Assembly: GCA_023145965.1 (NCBI GenBank)
Contig: JAGLDC010000005.1
Location: forward strand, 1-48,546
Source of the DNA: a bacterium
GTDB taxonomy: Bacteria > UBP14 > UBA6098
DNA length: 48,546 nt
Direction of reading: 5' to 3'
The notes below the pieces were generated by a model. It saw only the letters and a list, made by a program, of their open reading frames with translations, was not told the origin of the DNA and searched no databases. The translations under genes and the position numbers were made by a program. Positions 7,466 to 15,606 of the stretch are shown in pieces. How positions within the stretch are numbered: position 1 is the first letter of the stretch; every line of letters starts with the position of its first letter.

Positions 7466-7644
7466 AAATGGAACGGGACCGAACGGTAAAGGACCCGCCA
7501 GTAACCGTGGAATGTGTATGAGAAAATCGCCTCACTGGGGAGGCTGCAAGGCGCACCGTGAAGACGATCCATCGACCGACAAAGGGAAGCGGCTGTGGCA
7601 GATGTGTTCCCGCTTGCCTCGTGAACGCTATTGCAATGGGGTAA
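7466..7644 (+). pseudogene. degenerate copy of the ferredoxin gene
   Basis: The start region encodes NGTGPNGKGP, matching the Gly/Pro leader of the ferredoxin at 4666. From about 7586, in another frame, it encodes GSGCGRCVPACLVNAIAMG and a stop, matching the second cluster motif and C-terminus. Most of the first cluster region is lost and the frame is broken. It lies directly before NifX copy 2, as the intact ferredoxin does before copy 1, so the whole ferredoxin-NifX cassette was duplicated and this copy decayed. Confidence 0.82.
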
Positions 7645-7671
7645 AAAAATAAAAGATTGAAAAGGGGAAAT

Positions 7672-8091
7672 ATGGAAAAATTAAGGGTCGCGCTCGGCTC
7701 GGACGATGGAGTCAACATCATCCTGAATCACATGGGGGAATCGAAGAGCTTCCTTATATACGACCTTTTCGAAGATGGGCGATTCGAATTTGTCGAAAAG
7801 AGGGAGAACCTGTCCGGCAAATCAAAGAGCCACGCCGACAAGATCAAGATGCAAAAGGCCATTGAGATATTTGGGGACTCCGATGTTATCATGGCGAGAA
7901 AGCTCAGTCCAAACTATATAAAAATGAGAGACAATTCCAAATTCCAACCGGTCTTGACTAACATAGACTCAATCGAAGGTTCCATGTTGGAGATGGGTGC
8001 GTCGTTCGCCGAAATAGCCGGCCTCGTCGAGCAAAGAAGGCGTGGCGAGAGGATGAAGACGATACCAACAATTGGGGAAAAAGCATCATAA
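7672..8091 (+). CDS. NifX/NifB-type dinitrogenase cofactor-domain protein, copy 2
   Basis: 139 residues from ATG 7672 after an aaggggaaa site. It is a close paralog of the protein at 4945: LRVALGSDDGVNIILNHMGE, FLIYDLFEDGRFEFVEKREN, MARKLSPNYIKMRDNSKFQP. It keeps what is likely the original C-terminus (IPTIGEKAS). The fold is expected to bind iron-sulfur or Mo-Fe cofactor precursors. Its ferredoxin partner upstream is broken, so it may rely on the intact ferredoxin at 4666. It lies 15 nt before atpA. Confidence 0.87.
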   Translation: MEKLRVALGSDDGVNIILNHMGESKSFLIYDLFEDGRFEFVEKRENLSGKSKSHADKIKMQKAIEIFGDSDVIMARKLSPNYIKMRDNSKFQPVLTNIDSIEGSMLEMGASFAEIAGLVEQRRRGERMKTIPTIGEKAS

Positions 8092-8106
8092 TTACAAGGA
8101 GCATTT

Positions 8107-9873
8107 ATGTCTGAAGAGAAAATCGGGCGCGTCGTAAAAGTCTCCGGCCCGCTCGTAGTCGCCGAAAATATGACCGGCGCAAAGATGTACGATGTCGTGC
8201 GCGTGTCCGAACAAGGGCTTATCGGTGAAATTATCGAGCTAAAAGGCGACCTTGCCTCTATTCAGGTTTATGAGGAAACCAGTGGCATGGGCCCCGGCGA
8301 GCCGGTTCACCTTACAGGCTCACCCCTTTCCGTCGAGCTTGGCCCCGGACTTCTGACATCGATTTACGACGGAATCCAACGCCCGCTCGACGATATCGTC
8401 GAGATGGCCGGCGATTTCATCCCTCGCGGAGTTGTCACAGACAAGCTTCCACGAAATATTAAATGGGATTTCAAACCGACCGTGAAGCCCGGCGATAAGC
8501 TCATCGCGGGCGATATTATCGGCACGGTGCAGGAAACATCGATCATCGAACATAAGATCATGCTTCCGCCCGGGATTTCCGGCGAGGTCGTTTCTATCGA
8601 ATCCGGTGAATTCAATATCGAAGAGGATATTTGCGTCGTTCGTGGCGACGACGGCATCGAGCAGAAAATAAAGATGTTCCACCGCTGGCCCGTTCGTCAT
8701 TCGAGGCCATTCAAAAAAAAGCATCTACCGAGGATGCCGCTGACGACCGGACAGCGCGTAATCGATACATTCTTCCCTGTCGGAAAGGGCGGGACGGCAT
8801 GCGTTCCCGGACCGTTCGGCAGCGGAAAAACCGTGATTCAGCACCAGTTGGCCAAGTGGGCCGATGCGGATATCATCGTCTATGTCGGCTGCGGCGAGCG
8901 TGGCAACGAAATGACCGATGTCCTCAATGAATTCCCAGAACTCAAAGACCCGAAAACGGGCGAACCGCTCATGAAACGCACCGTTCTCATCGCGAACACA
9001 TCGAACATGCCGGTCGCAGCGCGCGAGGCCTCGGTCTATACCGGGATTACCATCGCCGAATATTTCCGCGATATGGGCTATTCAGTTGCGGTAATGGCAG
9101 ACTCGACAAGCCGATGGGCTGAGGCAATGCGTGAGATTTCCGGGCGGCTCGAGGAGATGCCCGGCGACGAAGGCTATCCGGCATATTTGGCGCGGCGAAT
9201 CGCGGAGTTTTACGAGCGATCCGGCTGGGTCGATACACTCGGCTCCGATGAGCGCGTCGGAGCGCTTACTGTTGTCGGCGCGGTGTCGCCTCCGGGCGGC
9301 GATTTGGCCGACCCGGTTGTGCAGGCGACGCTCCGCGTTGTCCGCGTGTTCTGGAGCCTCGAAGCCGAATTGGCATATCAGCGCCATTACCCGGCGATTT
9401 CATGGCTGAATAGCTACTCGCTTTATGGCGATGTTTTCGACGAGTATTATCGCGAGAATGTTTCCCCGGAATTCCCCGATAACCGTATCAAGGCTATGGC
9501 GATACTCCAAACTGAAGCCGACCTTCAGGAAATAGTTAAACTCGTGGGCGCGGAGGCCCTCGACCCACCTGACCGCCTCACGCTCGACTCCGCACAGTCC
9601 ATACGCGAGGATTTCTTGCAACAACACGCCTTCCACAAAGTGGACACCTTCTGTTCCATCGAAAAACAGAACCTTATGCTAACGGCGATTCTTCTTTTTG
9701 AGACCGAGGCTCGCAAAGCGCTGGATGCCGGCGCGGATTTCAAGGCTATCGACGAGCATCATATCCGCGAGGAGATTGCGCGGATGAAGCGAATTCCGGA
9801 GTCGGAGGCGATTGCGCGCATCGAATCGATAATCGAGCGCATCCCGAAAGAGCTTGGCGAATTGGCGAAATAA
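8107..9873 (+). CDS. atpA: V-type ATP synthase catalytic subunit A
   Basis: 588 residues with an acaaggagc ribosome-binding site. It has the N-terminal barrel ([16 protein letters not shown]), the A-specific insertion (about 115-190), Walker A GPFGSGKT at 235-242, [13 protein letters not shown], and the catalytic region [25 protein letters not shown] split over the nucleotide pocket. Length is standard for V/A-ATPase A subunits. It is the nucleotide-hydrolysing or -forming subunit of the A3B3 head. Its GC content is visibly higher than that of atpE and atpC. Confidence 0.97.
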   Translation: MSEEKIGRVVKVSGPLVVAENMTGAKMYDVVRVSEQGLIGEIIELKGDLASIQVYEETSGMGPGEPVHLTGSPLSVELGPGLLTSIYDGIQRPLDDIVEMAGDFIPRGVVTDKLPRNIKWDFKPTVKPGDKLIAGDIIGTVQETSIIEHKIMLPPGISGEVVSIESGEFNIEEDICVVRGDDGIEQKIKMFHRWPVRHSRPFKKKHLPRMPLTTGQRVIDTFFPVGKGGTACVPGPFGSGKTVIQHQLAKWADADIIVYVGCGERGNEMTDVLNEFPELKDPKTGEPLMKRTVLIANTSNMPVAAREASVYTGITIAEYFRDMGYSVAVMADSTSRWAEAMREISGRLEEMPGDEGYPAYLARRIAEFYERSGWVDTLGSDERVGALTVVGAVSPPGGDLADPVVQATLRVVRVFWSLEAELAYQRHYPAISWLNSYSLYGDVFDEYYRENVSPEFPDNRIKAMAILQTEADLQEIVKLVGAEALDPPDRLTLDSAQSIREDFLQQHAFHKVDTFCSIEKQNLMLTAILLFETEARKALDAGADFKAIDEHHIREEIARMKRIPESEAIARIESIIERIPKELGELAK

Positions 9874-9889
9874 AGAAAGGGATAAACCC

Positions 9890-11338
9890 ATGGGCGACAT
9901 GATCTTATTGGATGGAGTGAAATATTGCAGATACGAGCCGAAAACCGAGGCCGAGTTCGAGCATCTTGTGGTGGAGAACGCCGCGCAGATTTTCGGTGAG
10001 GACGCGATATATTTGGATATAAAGAAGCTCATCAAGACCGAGTGGGGCAAGGGAACGATACCGGACGGCTATCTTTTCTACCCGGAGGAGAAGCGTTTCG
10101 TTTTAGTCGAGGTGGAATTATCGAGCCACGACGTCCACTCGCATGTGAGCAGGCAGCTTGCGACATTTATTGGCTCATTTGAAAATCACAGGTCGCGGAA
10201 TAAGCTCGCAAAGCTCGTGCAAAGGCATATCGAAGAAAATCCGCAACTGCGCGAACGGCTCGGCAAAGCGGCGAAGGGCAAAGGGCTTTTCGATTTCCTT
10301 TATAACGAGGTGTTCGAGGCGCTTGCCGAGGGCGGCGGTTTCGAGACAATTGTCGTAATAGAGCGCGAAACGCCGCAAATACTCGGCGCGATGAAATTGC
10401 TGATGCCGCATCCGAAGGTTCTCGAGGTTGCCATTTACGCCCGCGAGGGCGCGGAGGAGGAATTTGCGCTAAGATTCGAACCGCAGTATGACTTCGTGAC
10501 TCAACCTATAATGAAAACGGTAAAACCAGCTCAAAAAAAACCAGACAAAGAAGAAACTCCGGTTCCGGTTAGTATTAAGGAGAGTATCGTTAAGATTAAA
10601 GGAGACTTGGAATTTCCAATAGAGATTTCCATGACCTATAAGCGCGTTGCCTATAAAGCCTTGCTATATAGCCACGATTTATTCAGATATAATGACTTAG
10701 CCTTTTCGAGCTTGACGGGATTATCCAAGTATATATCCGACGGCAAAAAAGCGGTTGCTTGGACTGCCTGGGATTGCAACTATAAAAATGCCGTTGTTAA
10801 AATCTCGGAAATAAAGGACGAAATCTGGGAACAAGGCTTCTATAAATCTATACAGGCTAACGTTAGAAGTTTAACGCGGCGAATAATAGAGGACCTAAAA
10901 GAATTAGAGAGGCAGAATCTTCTAAGATATGATACTGGAAGTAATTACAATTATTTTTATGCTCCTTATGGCGACGATGAGTTCACAGTTTTCCGTCTCG
11001 AATTAGTTTCGGATATGCCTAAAAATTACGAGGAAGAAGAATATGAAAATAACTCTGTGAGCGAATTTGACTGTGGCCCATGGAGCGATGATTTGATTGC
11101 CGTAAATCAACAAACTCATATCTCTATGGATGAGTGGGGATTCTTAATTAATCGTTATATAAAAGAATTCTACCTCCCCATAAAAGATAGACTTATAAGT
11201 TCAGGACTTTTCAGCTTACTTGAGGAGGATGATAATTCTATAGAATGGTATATAACACCCGATAACGATTTTTTCGATGTGGAGACATTTATACAAATCA
11301 TTGCAGACTTACTTAAAGAGATAAAAGATAAACAGTAA
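9890..11338 (+). CDS. PD-(D/E)xK nuclease-like protein with unknown C-terminal half
   Basis: 482 residues from ATG 9890, supported by aaagaaaggga upstream; longer starts would run into atpA. The N-terminal domain (1-200) has EFEHLVVENAAQIFG (Glu29), IPDGYLF (Asp59) and VLVEVELSSHD (Glu74-x-Glu76), a nuclease-like core of the NucS/DUF91-like kind, and SHVSRQLATFIGSF. A Lys/Pro-rich linker (about 205-222) joins a second half with no recognised domain, rich in aromatic and acidic residues. The DNA for the first half is GC-rich like atpA, the second half AT-rich, so the gene looks chimeric. It separates atpA from atpB. Possibly a restriction or repair nuclease. Confidence 0.65.
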   Translation: MGDMILLDGVKYCRYEPKTEAEFEHLVVENAAQIFGEDAIYLDIKKLIKTEWGKGTIPDGYLFYPEEKRFVLVEVELSSHDVHSHVSRQLATFIGSFENHRSRNKLAKLVQRHIEENPQLRERLGKAAKGKGLFDFLYNEVFEALAEGGGFETIVVIERETPQILGAMKLLMPHPKVLEVAIYAREGAEEEFALRFEPQYDFVTQPIMKTVKPAQKKPDKEETPVPVSIKESIVKIKGDLEFPIEISMTYKRVAYKALLYSHDLFRYNDLAFSSLTGLSKYISDGKKAVAWTAWDCNYKNAVVKISEIKDEIWEQGFYKSIQANVRSLTRRIIEDLKELERQNLLRYDTGSNYNYFYAPYGDDEFTVFRLELVSDMPKNYEEEEYENNSVSEFDCGPWSDDLIAVNQQTHISMDEWGFLINRYIKEFYLPIKDRLISSGLFSLLEEDDNSIEWYITPDNDFFDVETFIQIIADLLKEIKDKQ

Positions 11339-11342
11339 TCCT

Positions 11343-11453
11343 ATGAGAAACTCGGGGAATTATCTTAAAGATGACGACGTAGGTCTTGAAAACGTTCAGT
11401 TATGTCTTGGAAATGAGGTTATATCTTTTGAAAACGTCGATGTAGGTCTTTAA
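11343..11453 (+). CDS. 36-residue heptad-repeat ORF
   Basis: An ATG just after the nuclease gene opens 36 codons of degenerate heptads: KDDDVGL, ENVQLCL, GNEVISF, ENVDVGL. The unit is again 7 codons, as at 1339-1566. No clear ribosome-binding site is seen. It may be open only because of the repeat. Confidence 0.25.
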   Translation: MRNSGNYLKDDDVGLENVQLCLGNEVISFENVDVGL

Positions 11454-11475
11454 AACGCAAAAGGAGTCTTGGGAA
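11359..11475 (+). repeat. 21-bp degenerate tandem repeats, about 5 units (locus 2)
   Basis: Units begin TTAAAGATGACGACG, TTGAAAACGTTCAG, TTGGAAATGAGGTT, TTGAAAACGTCGATG and TTTAAAACGCAAAAG, each about 21 bp with a GTC-like end. The unit start TTNAAAAYG is shared with locus 1 (1359-1530). The array follows a nuclease-like gene and precedes a truncated atpB start. Confidence 0.7.
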
Positions 11476-11542
11476 AGCCTGAGCGACAACGACTTAAGCA
11501 AAAACATATTTTTTTGAACAAAATTATCGCAAGTTGCAAAAC

Positions 11543-11715
11543 TGAATTTATAAAATAATAATCATACGGAGGAAACAATGTTAAAAGAATATAGAACAAT
11601 TACGGAAGTCGCGGGGCCGCTGCTCGTGGTCGAAATAAATAGAAACACCGCCCCGAAATCGGGACGGCGTCGGGCTAACGATACTATCGTTAGGGCTGTT
11701 ACAGTAACATTATAA
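11543..11715 (+). pseudogene. truncated duplicate of the atpB start
   Basis: Positions 11543-11633 align without gaps with 12255-12345 (leader, cggaggaaa ribosome-binding site, ATG and about the first 18 codons) at roughly 86% identity. The frame from ATG 11578 then leaves the atpB sequence and stops at 11713-11715 after 45 residues. The tail carries the palindromes ctaacgatactatcgttag and gctgttacagtaac. More diverged than the atpK duplicate, hence probably older. Confidence 0.88.
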
Positions 11716-11729
11716 ATCAAATCGGCGAA

Positions 11730-12254
11730 ATGTCAAGATCTTCGATAAATAGAAAGCAAATTCGTCTCAAAGATTACGATTATTCGTCACCGGGAGCTTA
11801 TTTTGTGACCATTTGTTCTGAGAATAGAAAACCCGTTTTCATTAAGTTTCCTGTTTTAAAGCAAATCGCTGATAAAAACTGGAAGAAAATTCCAGAACGT
11901 TATGAAATGGCGGAGATAGACGAATATATAATAATGCCAGATCATATTCACGGAATAATATTTATCCTACCAGCCGTAGGGGCGGGTCTTGCGCCCGCCC
12001 ATGGAAACGACAATGTTCCGTGTTCGGAAAAACGGGCCGGCGCAAGACCGGCCCCTACGATCGGTAACATTGTTGGATCATTTAAATCATTATGTTTAAA
12101 AGATTGGTTGGAATATATCGAGAATAATAATATGGAAATAAGGGCAAAATTCTGGCAACGTGGATTTTATGACCATGTCATCCGAAACGAAAAAGACCTT
12201 TCTAAGGTTCGCGGATACATACAGAACAACCCAGAAATGGTTGCCGAATTTTGA
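11730..12254 (+). CDS. REP-associated tyrosine transposase (RAYT, IS200-like Y1 family)
   Basis: 174 residues with the RAYT pattern: KDYDYSSPGAYFVTICSENR at the start, EYIIMPDHIHGIIFI containing the HUH motif (His-Ile-His), WQRGFYDHVIRNE and the catalytic-Tyr region VRGYIQNNPEM. These enzymes are thought to move REP palindromes as single strands, recognising a GTAG-type tetranucleotide beside a hairpin. Between the HUH and GFYDH regions, about 28 residues (VGAGLAPAHG...RAGARPAPT) are encoded by a REP pair inserted in frame. The gene sits between the truncated and intact atpB starts. Whether the enzyme is active is not known. Confidence 0.92.
   Translation: MSRSSINRKQIRLKDYDYSSPGAYFVTICSENRKPVFIKFPVLKQIADKNWKKIPERYEMAEIDEYIIMPDHIHGIIFILPAVGAGLAPAHGNDNVPCSEKRAGARPAPTIGNIVGSFKSLCLKDWLEYIENNNMEIRAKFWQRGFYDHVIRNEKDLSKVRGYIQNNPEMVAEF
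11976..12058 (+). repeat. REPIN (two inverted GTAG-type REPs) inside the RAYT coding sequence
   Basis: GTAG at 11976 is followed by hairpin GGGCGGG-tcttgcg-CCCGCCC. A second, inverted hairpin GGGCCGG-cgcaaga-CCGGCCC ends in CTAC at 12058. The 83-bp unit keeps the transposase frame open. Related GTAG hairpins are dense at 45.2-46.8 kb. Confidence 0.88.
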
Positions 12255-12289
12255 TGAATTTATAAAACGAAAATCAACCGGAGGAAAGC

Positions 12290-13657
12290 ATGCTAAAAGA
12301 ATACAGAACAATTACCGAGGTCGCGGGGCCGCTGCTGGTTGTCGAGGGGATCGAGGGCGCGACATTCGAGGAGCTGGTCGAGATCACGCTTCCCGACGGC
12401 GAAAAGCGGCGCGGTAAGGTGCTCGAGGTCAACCGCGACAAGGCGATAATCCAACTTTTCGAGGGCACCACAGGCGTCGATGTCTATGGCTCGCGCGTGA
12501 GATTTCTTGGGCGCGGGATCGAGCTGGGCGTTTCCGAAGACATGCTCGGACGCATTTTCGATGGCCTCGGGCGGCCTATCGACGACGGCCCGGAGATTTT
12601 ACCCGAAAAGCGCCTCGACATCAATGGCGCGCCGATAAACCCATACGCGCGCGAGTTCCCCGATGAGTTTATCCAGACGGGCGTGTCGGCCATCGATGGC
12701 TTGAATACTCTGGTTCGCGGGCAGAAATTGCCGATATTCTCGGCCTCGGGATTACCACACAATATGCTCGCGGCTCAGATCGCGCGGCAGGCAAAGGTGC
12801 TCGGCACTGAGGAGAAATTCGGTGTGGTGTTCGGCGCGATGGGAATCACCTTCGAGGAGGCGGAATTTTTCCGTCGGGAGTTCGAGCGCACTGGCGCCTT
12901 GGAGCGCGCGGTGCTGTATTTAAATCTGGCGAACGACCCGGCAATCGAGCGAATCTCGACGCCGCGAATCGCGTTGACGACTGCGGAATACCTTGCGTTC
13001 GAGAAGGGGATGCACATCCTCGTGATCATCACAGATATGACGAATTATTGTGAGGCTCTCAGGGAGGTTTCAGCATCGCGCAAGGAGATTCCCGGCCGGC
13101 GTGGCTTCCCCGGCTATCTATACACCGACCTTGCCACACTTTATGAACGCGCCGGCAGAATCAAGGGCCGCGACGGCTCGATCACGCTGATCCCCGTTCT
13201 CACGATGCCCGAAGACGACAAGACACACCCAATTCCCGACCTTACGGGCTATATCACGGAGGGCCAAATATACCTATCGCGCTCGCTCCTTAAAAAGGGC
13301 ATTACACCGCCAATAGATGCACTCCCAAGCCTCTCACGTCTTCGCCAGAAAGGCGTCGGCCCCGGCAAAACCCGTGAAGACCACGATGATCTTTTCAATC
13401 AATTGTATGCGGCTTATGCTCGAGGCAAACAGTCGCAGGAACTTGCTGTGATTCTTGGCGAGGCAGCTCTTTCTGACCTCGATAAAATATATCTCGAATT
13501 CGCCTCGAATTTCGAGGAGCGATATATCGGGCAAGGATACAATAGCAACCGCACAATAGAGGAAACTCTCGATCTTTCATGGGAGCTTTTATCTAAATTC
13601 CCACGCAGAGAACTGAAGAAAATCGATGAAAAATTAATAGAAAAATACTTGAAATAG
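12290..13657 (+). CDS. atpB: V-type ATP synthase subunit B
   Basis: 455 residues with an accggaggaaag ribosome-binding site. Shows the barrel ([20 protein letters not shown]), the non-catalytic nucleotide-site region [15 protein letters not shown] in place of a Walker A, and [27 protein letters not shown], then [20 protein letters not shown] at the end. It alternates with A in the head. No subunit D gene follows, although D usually does; the operon stops here at a GC-rich hairpin. GC-rich like atpA. Confidence 0.97.
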   Translation: MLKEYRTITEVAGPLLVVEGIEGATFEELVEITLPDGEKRRGKVLEVNRDKAIIQLFEGTTGVDVYGSRVRFLGRGIELGVSEDMLGRIFDGLGRPIDDGPEILPEKRLDINGAPINPYAREFPDEFIQTGVSAIDGLNTLVRGQKLPIFSASGLPHNMLAAQIARQAKVLGTEEKFGVVFGAMGITFEEAEFFRREFERTGALERAVLYLNLANDPAIERISTPRIALTTAEYLAFEKGMHILVIITDMTNYCEALREVSASRKEIPGRRGFPGYLYTDLATLYERAGRIKGRDGSITLIPVLTMPEDDKTHPIPDLTGYITEGQIYLSRSLLKKGITPPIDALPSLSRLRQKGVGPGKTREDHDDLFNQLYAAYARGKQSQELAVILGEAALSDLDKIYLEFASNFEERYIGQGYNSNRTIEETLDLSWELLSKFPRRELKKIDEKLIEKYLK

Positions 13658-13663
13658 ATTATT

Positions 13664-13690
13664 GGCAGGCGGGTCTCAGGCCCGCCTGCC
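13664..13690 (+). terminator. GC-rich hairpin after atpB (REP-like)
   Basis: A 10-bp stem ggcaggcggg/cccgcctgcc with loop tctcagg begins 7 nt after the atpB stop. No T-run follows, so it may be a REP-type hairpin that limits read-through or protects the 3' end instead of a standard terminator. Confidence 0.5.
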
Positions 13691-13930
13691 AGTATCAATT
13701 CTCACTCTACATTTCGCCCTAGCAATTAATTTTATAATAATTTGGAATCTAATAAATTGTGCAAAATTTCTCTCTGTAAGGGTTTCTATATATTCTATCT
13801 TTTTGGCCTATAGCCAATTCCCTTTTGCTTAAAACTACAATTTACTCCTTACCCTTTTAAATCCTTGACACTTAGGCCTTCAATATATTAATTTGTTTGA
13901 TTATATTTATTTAAAAAAATTGGAGGATAC
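13691..13930 (+). promoter_or_regulatory. AT-rich intergenic region with candidate promoter
   Basis: No gene is seen. TTGACA at 13865-13870 is followed by AT-rich caatatattaatt, a possible -35/-10 arrangement for the polysaccharide operon, though spacing of the best -10 is not ideal. ttggagg lies just before the ATG at 13931. Confidence 0.4.
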
Positions 13931-15124
13931 ATGACAATAACAAGTAAAAGAGCCAAGAAAGTCCCGCCCTCGCCAATCAGAAAACTTATGCCTTTTGCGA
14001 CTGCGGCTCAACAATTAGGGAAGAAAATCTATAAAATTAACATCGGTCAACCAGATATCGAAACCCCGATGTCTTTTTGGAACGCTATCCATCAATATCC
14101 TTCGAAGGTTCTCGCCTATGGCGACGCTCGCGGCCTTCACGATTATTCTGTCGAGCTTATAAAGTATTATGCCTCGGCGGGTATCGACATCGAAGCGGAC
14201 AACCTAGTAGTCACCACTGGTGGCAGCGAATCTATCGTTTTTGCGATGATGACTATCGCCGATCCCGGCGACGAGATAATTGTCTTCGAACCGTTTTATC
14301 CGAACTACAACGGCTATTCTGCCATGGCCGGAGTAAACCTCATACCCATCGCGACCAGCGCCGATGATGGCTATCATCTTCCGACAAGAAGCGCTATCGA
14401 AGAAAAGATTACCCCAAAAACACGCGCTATACTTATTTGTTCACCAAACAACCCTACCGGCACAGTCCTCACGCACGCCGAAATAGAGACCATTGCAGAC
14501 ATCGCCCAGAAACACGACCTGTTCGTCATATCCGACGAGGTATATCGTGAATTTATATATGAGGGGGAGCATACAAGCATCATGCACATTCCCTCACTTG
14601 CCGACCGAGCCATTCTCCTCGACTCGATAAGCAAGCGTTTTTCCGCTTGCGGTGCGCGAGTTGGATGTCTAATATGTAAAAATAAAGAGGTTAGCGATGC
14701 TGTATGGCGTCTCGCACAGGCGCGCCTATGCCCGCCAACCCTCGAACAAATCGGCGCAACAGCTGTCCTCAAAGAGCTCGATAATAAATACTTTCTCGAC
14801 ATGAAAAATGAATACTGTCACCGCAGAAACGCCGCTTTCGAGGAGGTCTCAAAAATCGATGGCGCATTCTGTAAAAAACCCAGTGGTGCTTTTTACATGA
14901 TGGTTACCCTTCCGATCAAAGACATCGAGGTCTTCGCTAAATGGATGCTCACTGATTTCGACTCAAATGGTGAAACAACCATGATTGCGCCGGGACCGGG
15001 TTTCTATGGCACACCCGGTCGGGGCTCTAATGAGGCAAGGTTGGCATATGTCCTGCGGGAAGAAGACTTAAGGAGGGCTATACAGATATTAGCTAAGGGT
15101 ATAAAAGCTTTTAACAATAAGTAA
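13931..15124 (+). CDS. PLP-dependent aminotransferase, class I/II (aspartate aminotransferase-like)
   Basis: 397 residues. Fold type I signatures: INIGQPDIETP, TTGGSESIVFAM, EPFYPNYNGY, ICSPNNPTGTVL, ISDEVYREFIYEG, and the PLP-lysine region LLDSISKRFSACGARVG, with a C-terminal Arg motif in RGSNEARLAYVL. It transfers amino groups between an amino acid and a 2-oxoacid, most likely aspartate or an aromatic/branched substrate. It opens a block of polysaccharide genes (10 nt to the next), but may serve general metabolism. Substrate is uncertain. Confidence 0.9.
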   Translation: MTITSKRAKKVPPSPIRKLMPFATAAQQLGKKIYKINIGQPDIETPMSFWNAIHQYPSKVLAYGDARGLHDYSVELIKYYASAGIDIEADNLVVTTGGSESIVFAMMTIADPGDEIIVFEPFYPNYNGYSAMAGVNLIPIATSADDGYHLPTRSAIEEKITPKTRAILICSPNNPTGTVLTHAEIETIADIAQKHDLFVISDEVYREFIYEGEHTSIMHIPSLADRAILLDSISKRFSACGARVGCLICKNKEVSDAVWRLAQARLCPPTLEQIGATAVLKELDNKYFLDMKNEYCHRRNAAFEEVSKIDGAFCKKPSGAFYMMVTLPIKDIEVFAKWMLTDFDSNGETTMIAPGPGFYGTPGRGSNEARLAYVLREEDLRRAIQILAKGIKAFNNK

Positions 15125-15134
15125 TGAGGATAAT

Positions 15135-15590
15135 ATGATCAATGAAGTTCAAGTTAAGCAATTAAAAGTTATTCCCGATTCGCGCGGAAGGCTTACGGAA
15201 ATACTTCGCAACGACGACGATATATTCGATCAATTCGGTCAAGTGTATATAACAACTACTCTGCCTGATGTTGTTAAGGCCTGGCATTTCCACCGCAAAC
15301 AAACAGACAATTTTGCTTGCGTGCATGGCACAATTCAGGTAGCGCTTTTCGATTCCCGCCAAAATTCGCCAACTTATGGCGAAATTAACGAATTCTTCGT
15401 CGGCGTGCATAAACCGCTCTTGATCTCGGTGCCTCCGGGGGTATATCACGGATGGAAATGTGTCGGCCTCGAAGAGGCAATCATCGTGAATATACCGACC
15501 AAGGCCTATGATTACAAAAACCCAGATGAAGAACGGCTTGACTGGAACGACCCATCGATACCCTATGATTGGACCAAGCGCAACGGCTAA
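15135..15590 (+). CDS. dTDP-4-dehydrorhamnose 3,5-epimerase-like cupin
   Basis: 151 residues, a single cupin of the RmlC family: DSRGRLTEILRNDD, KAWHFHRKQTDNFACVHG (catalytic His region), LISVPPGVYHGWKCVG and the C-terminal NPDEERLDWNDPSIPYDW. RmlC epimerises the keto-sugar made by RmlB, encoded next. Shorter than classical RmlC (about 180), like archaeal and FCB variants. Could act on another nucleotide keto-sugar (3,4-ketoisomerase type). Confidence 0.85.
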   Translation: MINEVQVKQLKVIPDSRGRLTEILRNDDDIFDQFGQVYITTTLPDVVKAWHFHRKQTDNFACVHGTIQVALFDSRQNSPTYGEINEFFVGVHKPLLISVPPGVYHGWKCVGLEEAIIVNIPTKAYDYKNPDEERLDWNDPSIPYDWTKRNG

Positions 15591-15606
15591 AAAGGATCGG
15601 ACACCA

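Noticed and set aside
7452-7721. Minus-strand frame over the broken ferredoxin
   Set aside because: Antisense to the pseudogene and NifX copy 2; composition not protein-like.
9047-9387. Minus-strand frames inside atpA
   Set aside because: Shadows produced by the GC-rich codon pattern of atpA; no start signals or motifs.
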